Of a DNA stretch of 64,000 nucleotides, positions 32,450 to 42,968 are shown one piece after another; position 1 is the stretch's first letter, and each line of letters opens with the position of its first letter. Both the position numbers and the translations under genes were made by a program. The stretch is from Lepidostoma basale. Its lineage: Eukaryota; Arthropoda; Insecta; Trichoptera; Lepidostomatidae. The stretch spans positions 469,501 through 533,500 of the forward strand of contig JAHDVF020000223.1 of NCBI GenBank assembly GCA_022606425.2, in the 5' to 3' direction. Under the pieces are notes generated by a model. That model was not told the origin of the DNA. It searched no databases and saw nothing but the letters and a program-made list of their open reading frames with translations.

Positions 32450-32715
32450 ATAAACGTTCCAAAATAAATCTTTATAACACATATCAAAACTGATTATATT
32501 TGTAAATAATTTTATAAAATTTTAAATACATATGTATCTTTATAAAATGTATCACTGAAGAAGTACCGGTTATCCGAAACATGTCTGATATGTAATTTAA
32601 AAAAAAATTAAGTTAGTGTTGTAAATACATAGTACATAAAAAAGAAAAAGACAAAAAAACATCTACAACACAAAGTATGGCGAACATTGAATAAATTAAA
32701 TATGTAGGTACTTAA
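32450..32715 (+). repeat. Group A end (single arm)
   Basis: It contains the hammerhead motif at 32550-32590, then a tail with TTAGTGTTGTAAATACAT, AAAAAAGAAAAAG and CTACAACACAAAGTATGGCG. The tail is shared with 42700-42795 and, in its last part, with group D. The upstream limit is uncertain. Confidence 0.6.
32550..32590 (+). ncRNA. Group A hammerhead ribozyme candidate
   Basis: All invariant core bases are present: CTGAAGA (32555-32561), GAAAC (32576-32580), a two-base loop AT and GTC (32583-32585). Stem I is five pairs (TATCA 32550-32554 with TGATA 32586-32590). Stem II is weakened: GTAC/ATCC replaces the GGAC/GTCC of the sister copy at 42501, leaving two of four pairs. This is the type I layout with a very short stem III, as reported for hammerheads of Penelope-like elements. 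Cleavage would fall after 32585. Confidence 0.65.
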
Positions 32716-32794
32716 AAAAGACTACCATAGCTTAAACTTACTACGGGAAATATTGATTAACTAAATTATTGCAGGATATATTCATGAATATATT

Positions 32795-33110
32795 GTTTCT
32801 TGAATAATTATGTAAGACTCCATAAAAAATAATTTATTGATAATGAGGTTGTAAGCTGTAACATGTCATTCCCATAAAATATAAATAAACTTCTGGAAAA
32901 CAGACGTTATCATTAATATTATGTATTAATTGTGGATAATGTATACGAATGAAAACGTTAGTTTTCTAGAATTATTATTATAATTTATGGGGGTGATATG
33001 ATTTCATACTAAGGCATTATAAAATAAGAAGGCATTATCTAATGACTTAGCGAGGCGAAACATGTCATTCTTAAATAAATATAATGAAACGTCTAGAAAA
33101 AAGCCGTTAT
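32795..33110. repeat. Two group C elements in succession
   Basis: 32795-32925 is a collapsed foldback (TTTCTTGAATAATTATGTAA, GTAACATGTCATTCCCAT, CTGGAAAACAGACG). 32940-33110 is a second one (GAATGAAAACGTTAGTTTTC, then TTAGCGAGGCGAAACATGTC and GTCTAGAAAAAAG). Boxes are decayed (TCTAATGAC). Confidence 0.6.
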
Positions 33111-33290
33111 AAACTAACTAACTAATAATCATGCAGTTTCCACGGAGGGGTAGGCAGAGAGGATGGATAGCCACATCGTTCTATCCTGACATAACTCTCG
33201 CGCCTCTTCTACATTCACACATGGTGACATGCACGCTCGTCGATTGTTCCTACTTTGAACATGGCCGCCTTTCAGTAATAATCAATATTA
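33108..33290 (-). repeat. LINE-A 3' end
   Basis: The plus strand shows the mirrored tail and end (AACTAACTAACTAATAATCA, GGGGTAGGCAGAGAGGATGG, GACATGCACGCTCGTCG). Confidence 0.7.
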
Positions 33291-33379
33291 AATATTTATT
33301 ATGGGTAATTAATACGAAATAAAAGTGTGTTTTTATTTAGTGCATTTTAAAGAGGTGATATTATTTTTGACTTATTGTT

Positions 33380-33490
33380 AGGCAATATGAAATACTCAGG
33401 CATTATATAATGACTTAGCAAGGCGAAACATATTATTAACATAAAACATAATTAAACTTCTAGAAAGCAGACTTTTCTTATGTATTTACA
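33380..33490 (+). repeat. Group C arm
   Basis: GACTTAGCAAGGCGAAACAT, ATTATTAACATAAAACATAA, CTTCTAGAAAGCAGAC. Only one arm is present. Confidence 0.5.
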
Positions 33491-34004
33491 ATATCTGTAT
33501 TATAATTTATTATTATATTTATGTTAATGAAATTAAAATTCGTGCACCTTTGCTAAAATGTTGAACCGTTTCGAATGGCGGGTGTCTAAGGACGTTAGCG
33601 TTTCGCCAAAATCAAAAATAAACCCGCATGGGTTCATCATTCATTGAAGTTATTTCGTTTCTGGATCGGGACCGAGGCAAACAGTGCTAAAATCAAAATA
33701 CTTCGTCTACACAAATAATGTTACAGGCTAAATCGTTCTCCGTACCTGCGGCTCTTTGTGACTCTCCCTGCGTCATTCGCGGGGCAGTTAATCACTGTTC
33801 ACAAACCGTATCACTTTACAGCCAATGATCTATAAAGAGCGGCTACTTCAATGTTGTGGGAAGACGCAGCGGAAGATGTCAGCCTACGTTTAGGCGAAAT
33901 GCGGAATTCGATACGAAGCAACTCCATCATTAATTTCAATATTAATTTGCTATAAAACATGACATAAACCTGAACGCATTTCAACAAGAATACATATACA
34001 TGTG

Positions 34005-34130
34005 AAATTTAAAAAAATGTATGGCTTGACCGGTTTCGGCAGCTGGCTGCAATCTTCATGCAAGAACATAATATCGACCTGCCGAAACCGGTTAAATTTA
34101 TGAAACGAAGTGGAATTAAGCTAAATATAT
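34005..34130. repeat. Inverted pair of group B-like ends
   Basis: The left, minus strand: ATGAAGA (34059-34053), stem GCAG/CTGC, GAAACCGGTC (cleavage triplet at 34030-34028). The right, plus strand: CTGCCGAAACCGGTTAAATT. The box has an A at the C3 position or an inserted A, so it is decayed. Confidence 0.5.
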
Positions 34131-34179
34131 ATTGTACGAGTATTATAAATGATAGATTAATTTTAAAATATTATTTTCT

Positions 34180-34270
34180 TCTATATTCGCTATAACTTTG
34201 TCCGAAACAAATTTGTTATTTAATTTGTATTTTTTTTTTAATAAAGTGAGTATACGAAGTATATATAATA
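34180..34270. repeat. Rearranged group A junction
   Basis: The antisense of the group A/D tail (TTCTTCTATATTCGCTATAA, CTTTGT) runs directly into the 3' half of a group A head (CCGAAACAAATTTG, then TAATAAAGTGAGTATACGAA). This looks like an inverted pair whose centre was deleted. Confidence 0.45.
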
Positions 34271-34929
34271 TTATATATAAAAAAGAAACAATATTATTTT
34301 CTTAATTTAAAATAAATATGTTTAATTCCTGCACGTGGTTTAAATTATATTGTTTAACCAATAAAAAAAATAAAAAACCATAATAAAATCGGGAAATAAA
34401 CATTTTTTTCTTCTTCAAAGTGTTATTAATGTGTAGTGTCTATACTGTACTGTCCGAAAGAGCGGCATATATTGTATATAAATATGAAAGAGTCTTTAAA
34501 TATATTCACGAATATCGTTAGGAAGTATCACTATTTCTTAAAGCTCTGTGATCATAATAAAATATATTAATAAAAACGTACTCTTGTAACACATTACGGC
34601 GGGAAAGCGTCAGACGCGAGACACGAAAATTGAGCGAACAATAAAAATATAAAAATATCACGAACGGAGTTCAGCGCTTTGACTTCACTAACAGAAATAC
34701 GAGTATGTATGTAAAAAAAACAGATTTCCTACGCCAAATTCTGTCATTCTTAATCTTTAAATTTCGCGTTGATTATTCCCAGGATCAGAGAAGCTGGATC
34801 ATTTCATACACAATCATTGAATAGGTATTCTGCGTATTGCCAACAACGTCAACCAGATTAAATTATGGTTTAACATTTGGCAGCACGATTTTACACCAAT
34901 TTGTGGGAATGATATAAAGATGTGATAGA

Positions 34930-35275
34930 TAGATGAACTATGCGAACATGGGAGAGGTACAAAATTGATGCTTTCGAGATGTGGTGCTGGCGGCAAATGC
35001 TGCGTATACCCTGAGCGGCGAAGAATTACAACCAGTCGATCGTTGACCAGCTGAGAATCTGGGCAAGACCATTGCAGATGTGCTTTCAGGGCGTGTTTAA
35101 GTATTCTGGACACATAGCCCGGAGGAATCAGGAAAACCATGAAAAGCTCATCGTCATTGGCAAAGTAGAGAGAAAGCGACCACATGGACAACCATCAAGC
35201 CGTTGGTCTGATCAAATCAGGGCACTGATTGGTCTCTCATTAGCTGCAACCTGGTGACTGACGGGCGACAAAATA
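34930..35275 (+). mobile_element. LINE-C fragment
   Basis: Homologous to 31400-31740: RNYNQSIVDQLRIWARPLQM-like codons, MQMCFQGVFKYSGHIARRNQ, ENHEKLIVIGKVERKRPHGQ and SRWSDQIRALIGLSLAATW. Frameshifts and stops are present. Confidence 0.7.
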
Positions 35276-35345
35276 ATAATAATAATTAGGCTAATTTGTA
35301 TAGCGCCGTTTTCATGAATAGCTCACCTCAAGGGCGCATTGCGCG
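35276..35345 (-). repeat. CR1-like LINE 3' terminus
   Basis: AATAATAATAATTAGG, GCGCCGTTTTCATGA and CTCAAGGGCGCATT mirror the 3' ends at 41255-41335 and 47490-47570. It lies inside the LINE-C copy, splitting it. Confidence 0.55.
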
Positions 35346-35617
35346 CCAAGGTCAATAGTTTCAATCATGAAGAATACGACTGAGAAGAAGATTAAATAAT
35401 AATAAAAAAAAAACAATTATATTTTTGGTCAGATAATCAATGAGTTTTTATAACTCATGGGAAATACATGATTTATTTTGTATTTTCATATAAATAAATA
35501 AAAAATACGACGATAATTTTACATATAATACATTTCGACTTTCATAGCATTACTAAAATGTTTATTTTAATATATTATTATATATTTTAAAAAGGTTTTA
35601 AGTTATATTTCTTTTAA

Positions 35618-35830
35618 TAGAGGGAAAAATTGAGAGCTACGCGCACACCCTGTTACGGAAGTACGACATGATGAAGTTAATCATCAATAATAAATAACGG
35701 CCGAACCTTTCATGCGTGCCAACTCACGAATTGCGAAAACAAGTCATGATTCGAAATATGAATAAAGTTAATCACGAAAAACGTAAAATAGCACCAACGA
35801 ACTGTCACGTTTTATTGGGGTAATCTAATA
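35618..35830 (+). repeat. Dispersed repeat, family R2
   Basis: AGAGGGAAAAATTGAGAG, TTACGGAAGTACGACATGAT, AATAACGGCCG and CAACTCACGAATTGCG are shared with 48765-49330 and the inverse of 1925-2165. This copy has no insertion in it and so shows the empty site of the MITE at 48891. Confidence 0.6.
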
Positions 35831-35872
35831 TTTGTAAAAACATTTTAATAAGAAGAAAGAACCTGTGACAAA

Positions 35873-36018
35873 TGAATGGTTGCAGTAAGATAGGCGCTAA
35901 GTATAAAAAAAACTAAGTATACAGTTTTGCTTAATTTGACATATAGAACGAAACTGCATACTAAGTTTTTTTTGTATTCTTTTTTGGTACTTAGTGACTA
36001 TTTTACTGCAACCATTCA
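35873..36018. repeat. Foldback MITE, ~146 bp
   Basis: TGAATGGTTGCAGTAA on the left is the exact reverse complement of TTACTGCAACCATTCA on the right. Pairing continues with gaps through CTAAGTAT and AAAAAAACTAAGTATACAGTTTTG. No ORF. Target duplication unclear. Confidence 0.75.
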
Positions 36019-36294
36019 AATAAATATATCAGTACAATAATTCGAATGTAAGTAATACAAATCACAGTTTTTTAAGTTACATAATGAAGCCAATAATAAT
36101 TTCATTTTTCCCAGCCAATAATAATTTCATTTTGTGTAATAAAAAAGTTTAAAAGAATAAATATTTTGGTTTTGTTACGCCAAAAAAGTGTAACTTCTTA
36201 CATAGGTAAGTATTTACATAGTAGTACGTTACTTACGTGTATACGTTTTTACGTTTTTTTCAATACGTCTAAAAGGTTTTGAGTAGAAAGAGAT

Positions 36295-36385
36295 TGTACT
36301 AAAAGAAACCAGTCGATCCTTGACCGGCTTGGTTAGGGCAAGACCGGCTTGATTAGAGCAAGACTCTCGAGGGTGTGCTCTTAGA
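36295..36385 (+). repeat. LINE-C short fragment
   Basis: AACCAGTCGATCCTTGACCG, AGAGCAAGACTCTCGAGG match the IDQLGIEARLSR coding stretch of LINE-C, with an internal duplication of the GCAAGACCGGCTTG-like segment. Confidence 0.5.
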
Positions 36386-36537
36386 GAGAAATAATGAAAA
36401 TACCGAATTTTCACTTGCATGCGTTTATTTTACTTTACATGATTGGAAGGTATAAGGAAGAATTTATCATCTAGAATTAATAACATTCTTCCGAAGATAA
36501 AGGCTATGTAGTTCAAAACGAAACAATAACAACAACA

Positions 36538-37006
36538 AAACATCACGCCGATTCCCCGTAGGGGTAGGCAGAGAGAATTTACCACCACACTACTCTATCC
36601 TGACACATCTCTCTAGATTCCTCCACAGTCATACACGCACTTCGACACGCACGATTCCTCCGACTTCTTACATGACCATCATTTAAAATTAGATAAATTT
36701 GATCATGCAATGTTTTCCTCAGTCTACCTCAACTCCGAACTCGTTAACGTATACTTTCTTAACCATTCCTTCTCCATCCATGCGCTCCATACGCAGCGAT
36801 CCTTTCATAATTTTGTTCATAATGCCTTCTTCCGCTTTACCCTATTTTCTTATATCAGCATTTGAAATTCTGTCGTACATCGTTCTACTACACATTCGTC
36901 TTAGGGATCTCATCTTACCCCGTTTATTCTGCTCTCATACTTCTTCTGCCAGTTCCACGCATCGCTTCCATACATAAGGGTTGGGAACTCCATTGTGAAC
37001 GGCCAT
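36538..37006 (-). mobile_element. LINE-A 3' fragment
   Basis: The minus strand covers from the VHNGVPNPYVWKRCVELAEE-like start to the 3' end (ACATCACGCCGATTCCCCG on the plus strand), with several frameshifts. Confidence 0.7.
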
Positions 37007-37129
37007 GGAAATAAATTAACTAATATAAATTTAAAGAAAACCAGACACATTCACTCATTTAAATAACTGCTTGTTAATTTAAATCAAATATAAATATATT
37101 TCAAAATATTTTCCACTTATCGAAAGTGA

Positions 37130-37445
37130 CGTTGAGCGTAGAATCAACTTTGGGTGGCTTAAATGGCGTGCCCTTTCAGGAGTACTTTACGATATCAAAG
37201 AACTGCCGTAAAACATTATGTGCTCCACGAATCGGAATGTTGGGCCGCAAGGCGCCAAGAAGAACAGAGTCTACATGTGACAGAAATGAAGATGTTGAAG
37301 TGGGTCACCGGAGTGACAACGCTGAATAAAGTAAAAATGAACTTATCAGAGTTAGTCTGAAAGTCTCATCTATACGAATAAAAGCTAGGGAAATTCGTCT
37401 GCGATGATATGGCCATGTGAGCAGGAGAGGCAATGACTTTATACT
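37130..37445 (+). mobile_element. LINE-D fragment
   Basis: The plus strand reads HESECWAARRQEEQSLHVTE, MKMLKWVTGVTTLNKVKMNL and then IRVSLKVSSIRIKAREIRL-like codons and YGHVSRRGND. This is another non-LTR family, similar in layout to BovB/RTE C-termini. Confidence 0.6.
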
Positions 37446-37539
37446 CTACATGGTTCTACAGCTGTAAAATGCAAAAAGGGGACCGAGTTGCCCCATTGCA
37501 AAGCGGATGTCTATATTTGAGAATGAAATGAAGGTATTC

Positions 37540-38165
37540 AGGTAGTATGTTTACAAGAGATGGGCGAGTGGAGAGGGGTATTGAAAGAAGGGTTGGGGCA
37601 GGCAACATAGTAAATCGTGCAACGAAAGTTGTCATCGGAAAAATAAACCTATCCAAAAAGCTAGAATGGCAGTGCACAATGGTGTTCTTCTACCGACCCT
37701 TATGTATGGAAGCGAAGCATAGAACTGGCAAAAGATGGATGAAAGTAGAATAAATGCAGTAGAAATGGGATCTCTTAGACGAATGTGTGCATACTCTGTG
37801 TATGATAGAGTGTCGAATGGAAATATAATAAGTGAATGCAGTGCGAATGCTGGTGTTATGAACAAAATAATGAAAGGATCATTAAGATGGCTTAGACACA
37901 TGGAAAGAATGAATGAAGAAAGAATGGTAAAAAAAATATATGGTAACGAATTAAATGGAAACAGAAATATTGGAAGACCGAGGAAAACGTGGCACGATTA
38001 AATAAATCAAATATTGAATTTCGGCCATGTGAGGAGTCAGAGAAATCGACGCGCGTGCATGACACGATGTATGAATGTTGAGGAATCAAGAGAAATATGT
38101 CAGGAAAGAAAAGTGTGGCAATCCATTCTTTCTGCCTACCCCTTCGGGGAGACGGCGTAGTTTTG
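37540..38165 (+). mobile_element. LINE-A 3' fragment
   Basis: One of the longer copies: FTRDGRVERGIERRVGAGNI, NRATKVVIGKINLSKKLEW, then (frameshift) MDESRINAVEMGSLRRMCAY, NKIMKGSLRWLRHMERMNEE and NIGRPRKTWHD, ending with GGGGAGACGGCG at about 38158. The TTAG tail is absent. Confidence 0.75.
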
Positions 38166-38299
38166 AAGGCGCGACTGGATAGCCAGATGACCCTGAACCA
38201 CGATGCTTGGCGAAAACATATTAAGAGGCCGGACCCCAAATAACTGGAAGTGGCTAGGATAAAGAAGAAGAGTGCAAGAAGTGAGTAGTGAAATCCAGT

Positions 38300-38790
38300 T
38301 GTTCGTCTACAAGTATTTGTATACATTCAAAATGTTGTAAAAAACAAAAAACTGGTCAAAATTATAGCATATAGATTGGAGTGACATCTCCAGGCGGTTT
38401 CTAGCAATGCGGTAAATGGCGGTAGCCTTTCACATTGCGTTAAAAAGATCTTCTGCTTAATGCTTAAAATACAATCTTCATAGATGGCGTTAGTGTGTAG
38501 ATTGAATATACTACCATGCAAAGGGTGGTGTTGGAGATTAACATATACGAGTATACAACTTCCAAAAAAAATTGTCAGACATGGTGGTCATAAGAAAAAT
38601 AAAGTGGAATGGGGAATGTTGTATTACATAAAGCGTGCGCTTAACCCAACCAATGACAGGTCATAAGTCCTATTAAGACCTTGATCAACCATATTCTGTT
38701 TCCAATTTGCATCTTCGTCTCTATTGAGATACAATTGATTCTTGAAGAAGAGTGCACTTATAATAGGCAGTATTTATAAATAAGAGAAGG
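38300..38790 (+). repeat. ~480-bp dispersed repeat, copy 1 (family R3)
   Basis: Shared blocks with 43733-44040 and 49400-49980 are ATTCAAAATGTTGTA, AATCTTCATAGATGGCG, TTGTCAGACATGGTGGTCAT, AAAGCGTGCGCTTAACCCAA, AATGACAGGTCATAAGTCCT and TTCGTCTCTATTGAGATACA. It is non-coding and its class is unknown. Confidence 0.65.
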
Positions 38791-39420
38791 AAAGCCCCCA
38801 TTAAACTAGCGAACAAAGTGGTATGTGTATGTTATTGTGTTCAACAAGCATCTGGTGTTCCAAAACAATATTATAATGCAGTTATTTAAGTGGAAATTTC
38901 CAACAAACGATTTGATGAAATTAATATCCGCCATATCACCACCTTCAGGTTGATTAAGCCACTCTTGGCACGCGATAAAATGACCAATTTATCATTGTAC
39001 ATAATTATCCGGGGTCTTTGTAGAGTTGCTTTCAATGAGCTGGGCGGTACGCGTACGCATGTATGTGACGCTGGACACAAATAACACCTCGGAACCGAAG
39101 ATACAGTGCGTTTTCTATACGCGGCAAAACACTATATAAATTAGCCAGCTTGAATAACACTTGACAGGCCGGAACCATTGAGATTCATGAAACGCTCTGG
39201 TGTCAAACTAATTTAAGTTAAAGCTGAAATTAATAATTTGAAATGTCACGAATTTATCTTAACCGGAACATAAAGCTTTCAATACTAATATAATAACGTA
39301 TAATTTTAATTAGTTTTACATTTTATAAAATAAAATAAAAAATGTGCTAGTTTTAATCGGGTGATTACCAAAACGAATTATCATTATGTTAAGAGTCTTT
39401 TGGGGAAATTTTACAAATAA

Positions 39421-39520
39421 ACTTACTCTCCGAAGGGGTAGGCATAAAGAATGTATCGCCACATCATTCAATACTAACATGATTCCCTCGCTTTCTTACT
39501 ATTTATACAACGTATCATGC
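39421..39520 (-). repeat. LINE-A 3' end
   Basis: ACTCTCCGAAGGGGTAGGCA and ATGTATCGCCACATCATTC on the plus strand mirror the LINE-A terminus. Confidence 0.55.
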
Positions 39521-39769
39521 ATGTATGTCGTTTTTTTTTAACTAAAGAAAATAATAAAAATTAGATGTCAAATCATAGAAAATAAAATTACAATATATTT
39601 TTACTTCAGGAATTACTATAAAAATCAATATTAAGCCATTTAGAAGGAATTTTTATTTTTTTATTTTATAAATCGTCCACAATCGGTATATTAGACCAGA
39701 TCATTAATTTATTTAATACAATTGGGGTTAGGTAAAGATAATTTTTTTTTTTAAATTGATGAACTTTGA

Positions 39770-40240
39770 AAATGTTGAAATACCGGTTTGTCTCAAAAGA
39801 AAGGTTTACGACATGTGTATACTGCCCATGATGACATATGGACTAGAGACGACAACTCTTACAGCAAAAAGTGTCCACAGGCTCAAGTGTACACAGAGGT
39901 CCCTGGAAAGACATACTTGGTGTGAGCTTGCGTGACCGCATAAAGAATGAAAAAATCAGACGCCGCACCAGGGTTGCTGACGTCATGGACCGAGTGGCAA
40001 AATTGAAATGGCAATGGGCTGGAGACTTGGCTAGACAGGGTGGCAACATATAGGCACCCAGGATACACCTTCAGTTGGAGACCATGGGCAAATAGGCGAA
40101 ATGTCGGAAGGCCCCCGATGAGATGGACCGATGATATTGTCAAAAGGGTTGGAAAATCTTGGATACAAAGGGGGCAGGATAGAGACGAGTGGAGAAAATT
40201 GGATGAGGCCTATATCCAGCAGTAGATGGAAGAAGGCTAG
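39770..40240 (+). mobile_element. LINE-E C-terminal fragment
   Basis: The plus strand reads TYGLETTTLTAKSVHRLK, then (frameshift) GVSLRDRIKNEKIRRRTRVA, DVMDRVAKLKWQWAGDLARQ, RNVGRPPMRWTDDIVKRVGK and DEWRKLDEAYIQQ to a natural stop near 40225. A family commonly seen in Lepidoptera; inactive here. Confidence 0.75.
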
Positions 40241-41099
40241 CAAAGAAGAAGAAGAAGAAAGATAAATGAGATGTACAGTGTATAAAATCTTATTTTTCTT
40301 TTCTCATAAAATTATTGTACTTTAATTTTATTGTTAAATTACACATAAATCACAAGCTAACATTAAAATGTTGACAAGCAACAAGATAGCGATCACGTCA
40401 CGGAATATTTTGAATGTGAATTACTCCGTTGGTATTATAGTTCCATTGCTAAAAAACATCGAATATTTGTAACAAACGCAAATATCGTTCGGTTTCGGAA
40501 AGATTAGTCATAATAAATTATTAGTAGACGCAATAGTACCTGTACTTGCATACCACTAGACAGGTTAAGCGTCATAAAACGGACATGGTAATATTTGTGA
40601 ACTACATTTATTAAACATACATAATTAAATTTATTGTTGGCTACCCGCACGCAATGTTTGCGGTGCAATGCAATTAGCACAGCTTTTACGAGTACTTTGC
40701 CGTGCATGATCCGTTTCCTAAACACATCCCTTCCTGATTTTATAAAGGCTGCTGCAGCTTGACAGCTGACATATCCCCACAGTCCGGTGGCAGCTCAATT
40801 AATTTGGAAGTTTTCAGCTAGCATAAAGTTCCCCCTAACCCGCGCGTCCACTGCCGCCAACTGTTGGTGATTGGCGCATTATTTGCAGTATCCGAACAGT
40901 ACCAAACAATGTCAAAACAACATTTGAAATCGCCTTGGTTTCGAACGTATTTTTTAAATCGGTACTTTTTTATTCTGTCTATGAATTTGTTTTCAATATC
41001 GACAAGCGTTGCAATGTGAAGTAACCAACAGATATGAATAAATATGTATATTATTAAATGTTTACATTTTATACACTGTTATAACATGTATATAACATG

Positions 41100-41340
41100 T
41101 TATAATAGCTTGGAACAATCTTCCTTCACACCTCAGATGCGTAAATGATCCGAAAGATTTCAGATCTAAGCTGAAAACCCATATTTTTCATATTTCATAC
41201 CCAATTTTAAACCTGCATATTTTGTTCTATTATACTTTCTAATCGATCGCGAATCTTAATGCGCCCTTGAGGTGATTACATCACAAAAACGGCGCTTTAA
41301 AAGTTAGCATATTATTATTATTATTATAACCTACCACAAG
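41100..41340 (+). mobile_element. CR1-like LINE 3' end
   Basis: The plus strand reads IAWNNLPSHLRCVNDPKDFR and SKLKTHIFHISYP, the WN-LP...F-K-LK end typical of CR1/I-type LINEs. It is followed by CGCCCTTGAGGTGATTACAT, AAACGGCGC and an ATT microsatellite (41320-41335). Confidence 0.65.
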
Positions 41341-41735
41341 TTATTTATACGAGTTTCTCGCGACAGATGTTTCGCCGGGTTTTGGTGAAACATATAACTC
41401 CAATATATGAAATAAATCTTCGTTTAAACATAAGTTTTCATTTGTATTAATTATAAAATGGCATTTGATAATTCAATGAAGATAAATATCGTCGCCCCAG
41501 AGCAATAGTGAGATAAACCAGCAATAGCCTCCACCAAGTCAAACCATAAACAATATCAAAGGAACATTACGGCTTGTTATATTGTCAAAATGGCACTGGT
41601 TATCTCACCATTGCTCTGGGGCGACGATATGTCAAATGACATTTGATAATGTTATGCCGAAACATGCTGTTCCCAAAAAATATAATAAAATGTATAAAAT
41701 AAACGTTTTTATTCGAATTAATGACGTATTTAAAT
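41340..41735. repeat. Group C element interrupted by a MITE
   Basis: Group C blocks occur on both sides (TTGTATTAATTATAAAATGG at the left; TTTGATAATGTTATGCCGAA, ACATGCTGTTCCC at the right). The MITE of 41486-41630 sits near the centre. TTGATAA is at 41643-41649 and GAAAC at 41659-41663. The left part also holds an unrelated end (CTCGCGACAGATGTTTCGCC). Confidence 0.6.
41486..41630. mobile_element. Short TIR element (MITE), 145 bp
   Basis: Terminal inverted repeats of about 33 bp: left ATATCGTCGCCCCAGAGCAA then TAGTGAGATAAACCAG; right reverse complement ATATCGTCGCCCCAGAGCAA then TGGTGAGATAACCAG. If ATAT is the target duplication, the element proper starts with CGTCGCCCC. No ORF. The superfamily is unknown to me. 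Confidence 0.75.
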
Positions 41736-42476
41736 GAATAAACAATACATGCCAATTAATAATTAATTCCAATGTAAATAAATTGAAATAACTCATAATA
41801 ATAACGTAGAGTCGTTAATAGAAACGGAAAGCTAGAGAATTGCGAGTTTTCATATCGTGTTCAAACAGAGGCCAACTTATTTATAAGCAAAGCGCTAATC
41901 ATAAACAATAAAACGAATAATATATTTGGTTATGCAATATAAAATCTAATAAGTATGAGAGTAAAAATACAATGCACTGCTTCCGGGAATCGTAAAGCGG
42001 TGTTATATTCCATAGGACGTTATTAATAATACTTTCTAGAAATAATTCATCATCAGCGCTGGTCGGGAGACGGTCGCTCTCTCCCAGACTTCCGCGGCTG
42101 GGGGGGGATCTTATCTCGTTCCGCCCTTCCGCGAATACATCTTCAGAATGATTCATTACCGTTTCTTATGCAAGTAATAGCGTTTACTTATCGCGTATCT
42201 TCAATAGAAATATTGATTTATTGAATGATGAGAATATTATATATACATGGAATGAAGCAATATTCATTCCTTTACCTCAGGAAAACAATATTCTTTTATG
42301 AATTAAAAATCTGTTTTTTTTTTCACATCGTCATTATGTAATTCCACAGCGCTAACGCCTTAACTTTACACTGTGGAATTGCAAATTTATTATTTAAGTT
42401 TAATACGAACTTTTTCCATTTTCTTCCTTATACACTTTGTATAAACAACACTTTTATTAAAAAATAAAATTATTCT

Positions 42477-42507
42477 GACATGTTTCGGACAAACAGTCCT
42501 TCTTCAG
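42477..42507 (-). ncRNA. Group A hammerhead ribozyme candidate (left arm)
   Basis: The minus strand reads CTGAAGA (42507-42501), an extra A, a perfect stem II GGAC/GTCC with loop TGTTT, GAAAC (42486-42482), loop AT and GTC (42479-42477). The core and stem II are intact. Stem I is weak (TTT with AGA). In a folded inverted transcript it could pair with the other arm instead. Confidence 0.6.
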
Positions 42508-42644
42508 AAATGATACATATTTATAAAAATATTATAAAATTGTTGTTGTTTACATGATCTGACAGATGGCATCTGTCAGATAACATCTGTCAGATCATGT
42601 AAACAACAACAATTTCATAATATTTTTATAAATATGTATCTTTT

Positions 42645-42675
42645 CTGAAGAAGGACTGCTTGACCGAAACATGTC
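42645..42675 (+). ncRNA. Group A hammerhead ribozyme candidate (right arm)
   Basis: CTGAAGA (42645-42651), an extra A, stem II GGAC/GACC with one A-A mismatch, loop TGCTT, GAAAC (42666-42670), loop AT and GTC (42673-42675). The invariant core is intact, stem II is weakened, and stem I is two or three A-T pairs. Confidence 0.55.
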
Positions 42676-42804
42676 AATATAATTTTATTTTTTAATAAAA
42701 GTGTTGTGTATACCATACAAAGTGTATAAAAAAGAAAAATTTAAATAAACCATCATAACAACACAAAATATGGCGTATATAGAAGAAATTAATATTAACT
42801 AACC

Positions 42805-42968
42805 ATAAAAGTCAACTCAATGAACAGACTGGAAGCATTTGAAATGTGGCTCAATCGCCGAATACTTAGAATTTCCTGAACAGACATGGTTACCAATACC
42901 GAAGTCCTGAGGCGAGCTAGAGTTGACAAGGAACTGTCATCAACTATCAACTATTTCACATCTAGGGT
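42805..42968 (+). mobile_element. LINE-B fragment, 5' half of a chimera
   Basis: The plus strand reads MNRLEAFEMWLNRRILRIS-like codons, then TDMVTNTEVLRRARVDKELS, STIN and ISHLG. At about 42968 the sequence changes without a gap into LINE-A. Confidence 0.7.

Larger units (their letters stand above)
42417..42795. repeat. Group A inverted pair with two hammerhead motifs
   Basis: A near-palindrome with arms of about 145 bp. The left arm (TATACACTTTGTATAAACAA, CTTTTATTAAAAAATAAAAT, GACATGTTTCGGACAAACAG) is mirrored by the right (GACTGCTTGACCGAAACATG, ATTTTATTTTTTAATAAAAG, CCATACAAAGTGTATAAAAA). The centre (42551-42611) contains three partly inverted copies of ATCTGTCAGAT-like sequence. The right arm keeps a longer tail (CATAACAACACAAAATATGG). 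Two 5'-truncated copies appear joined head to head. Confidence 0.75.
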
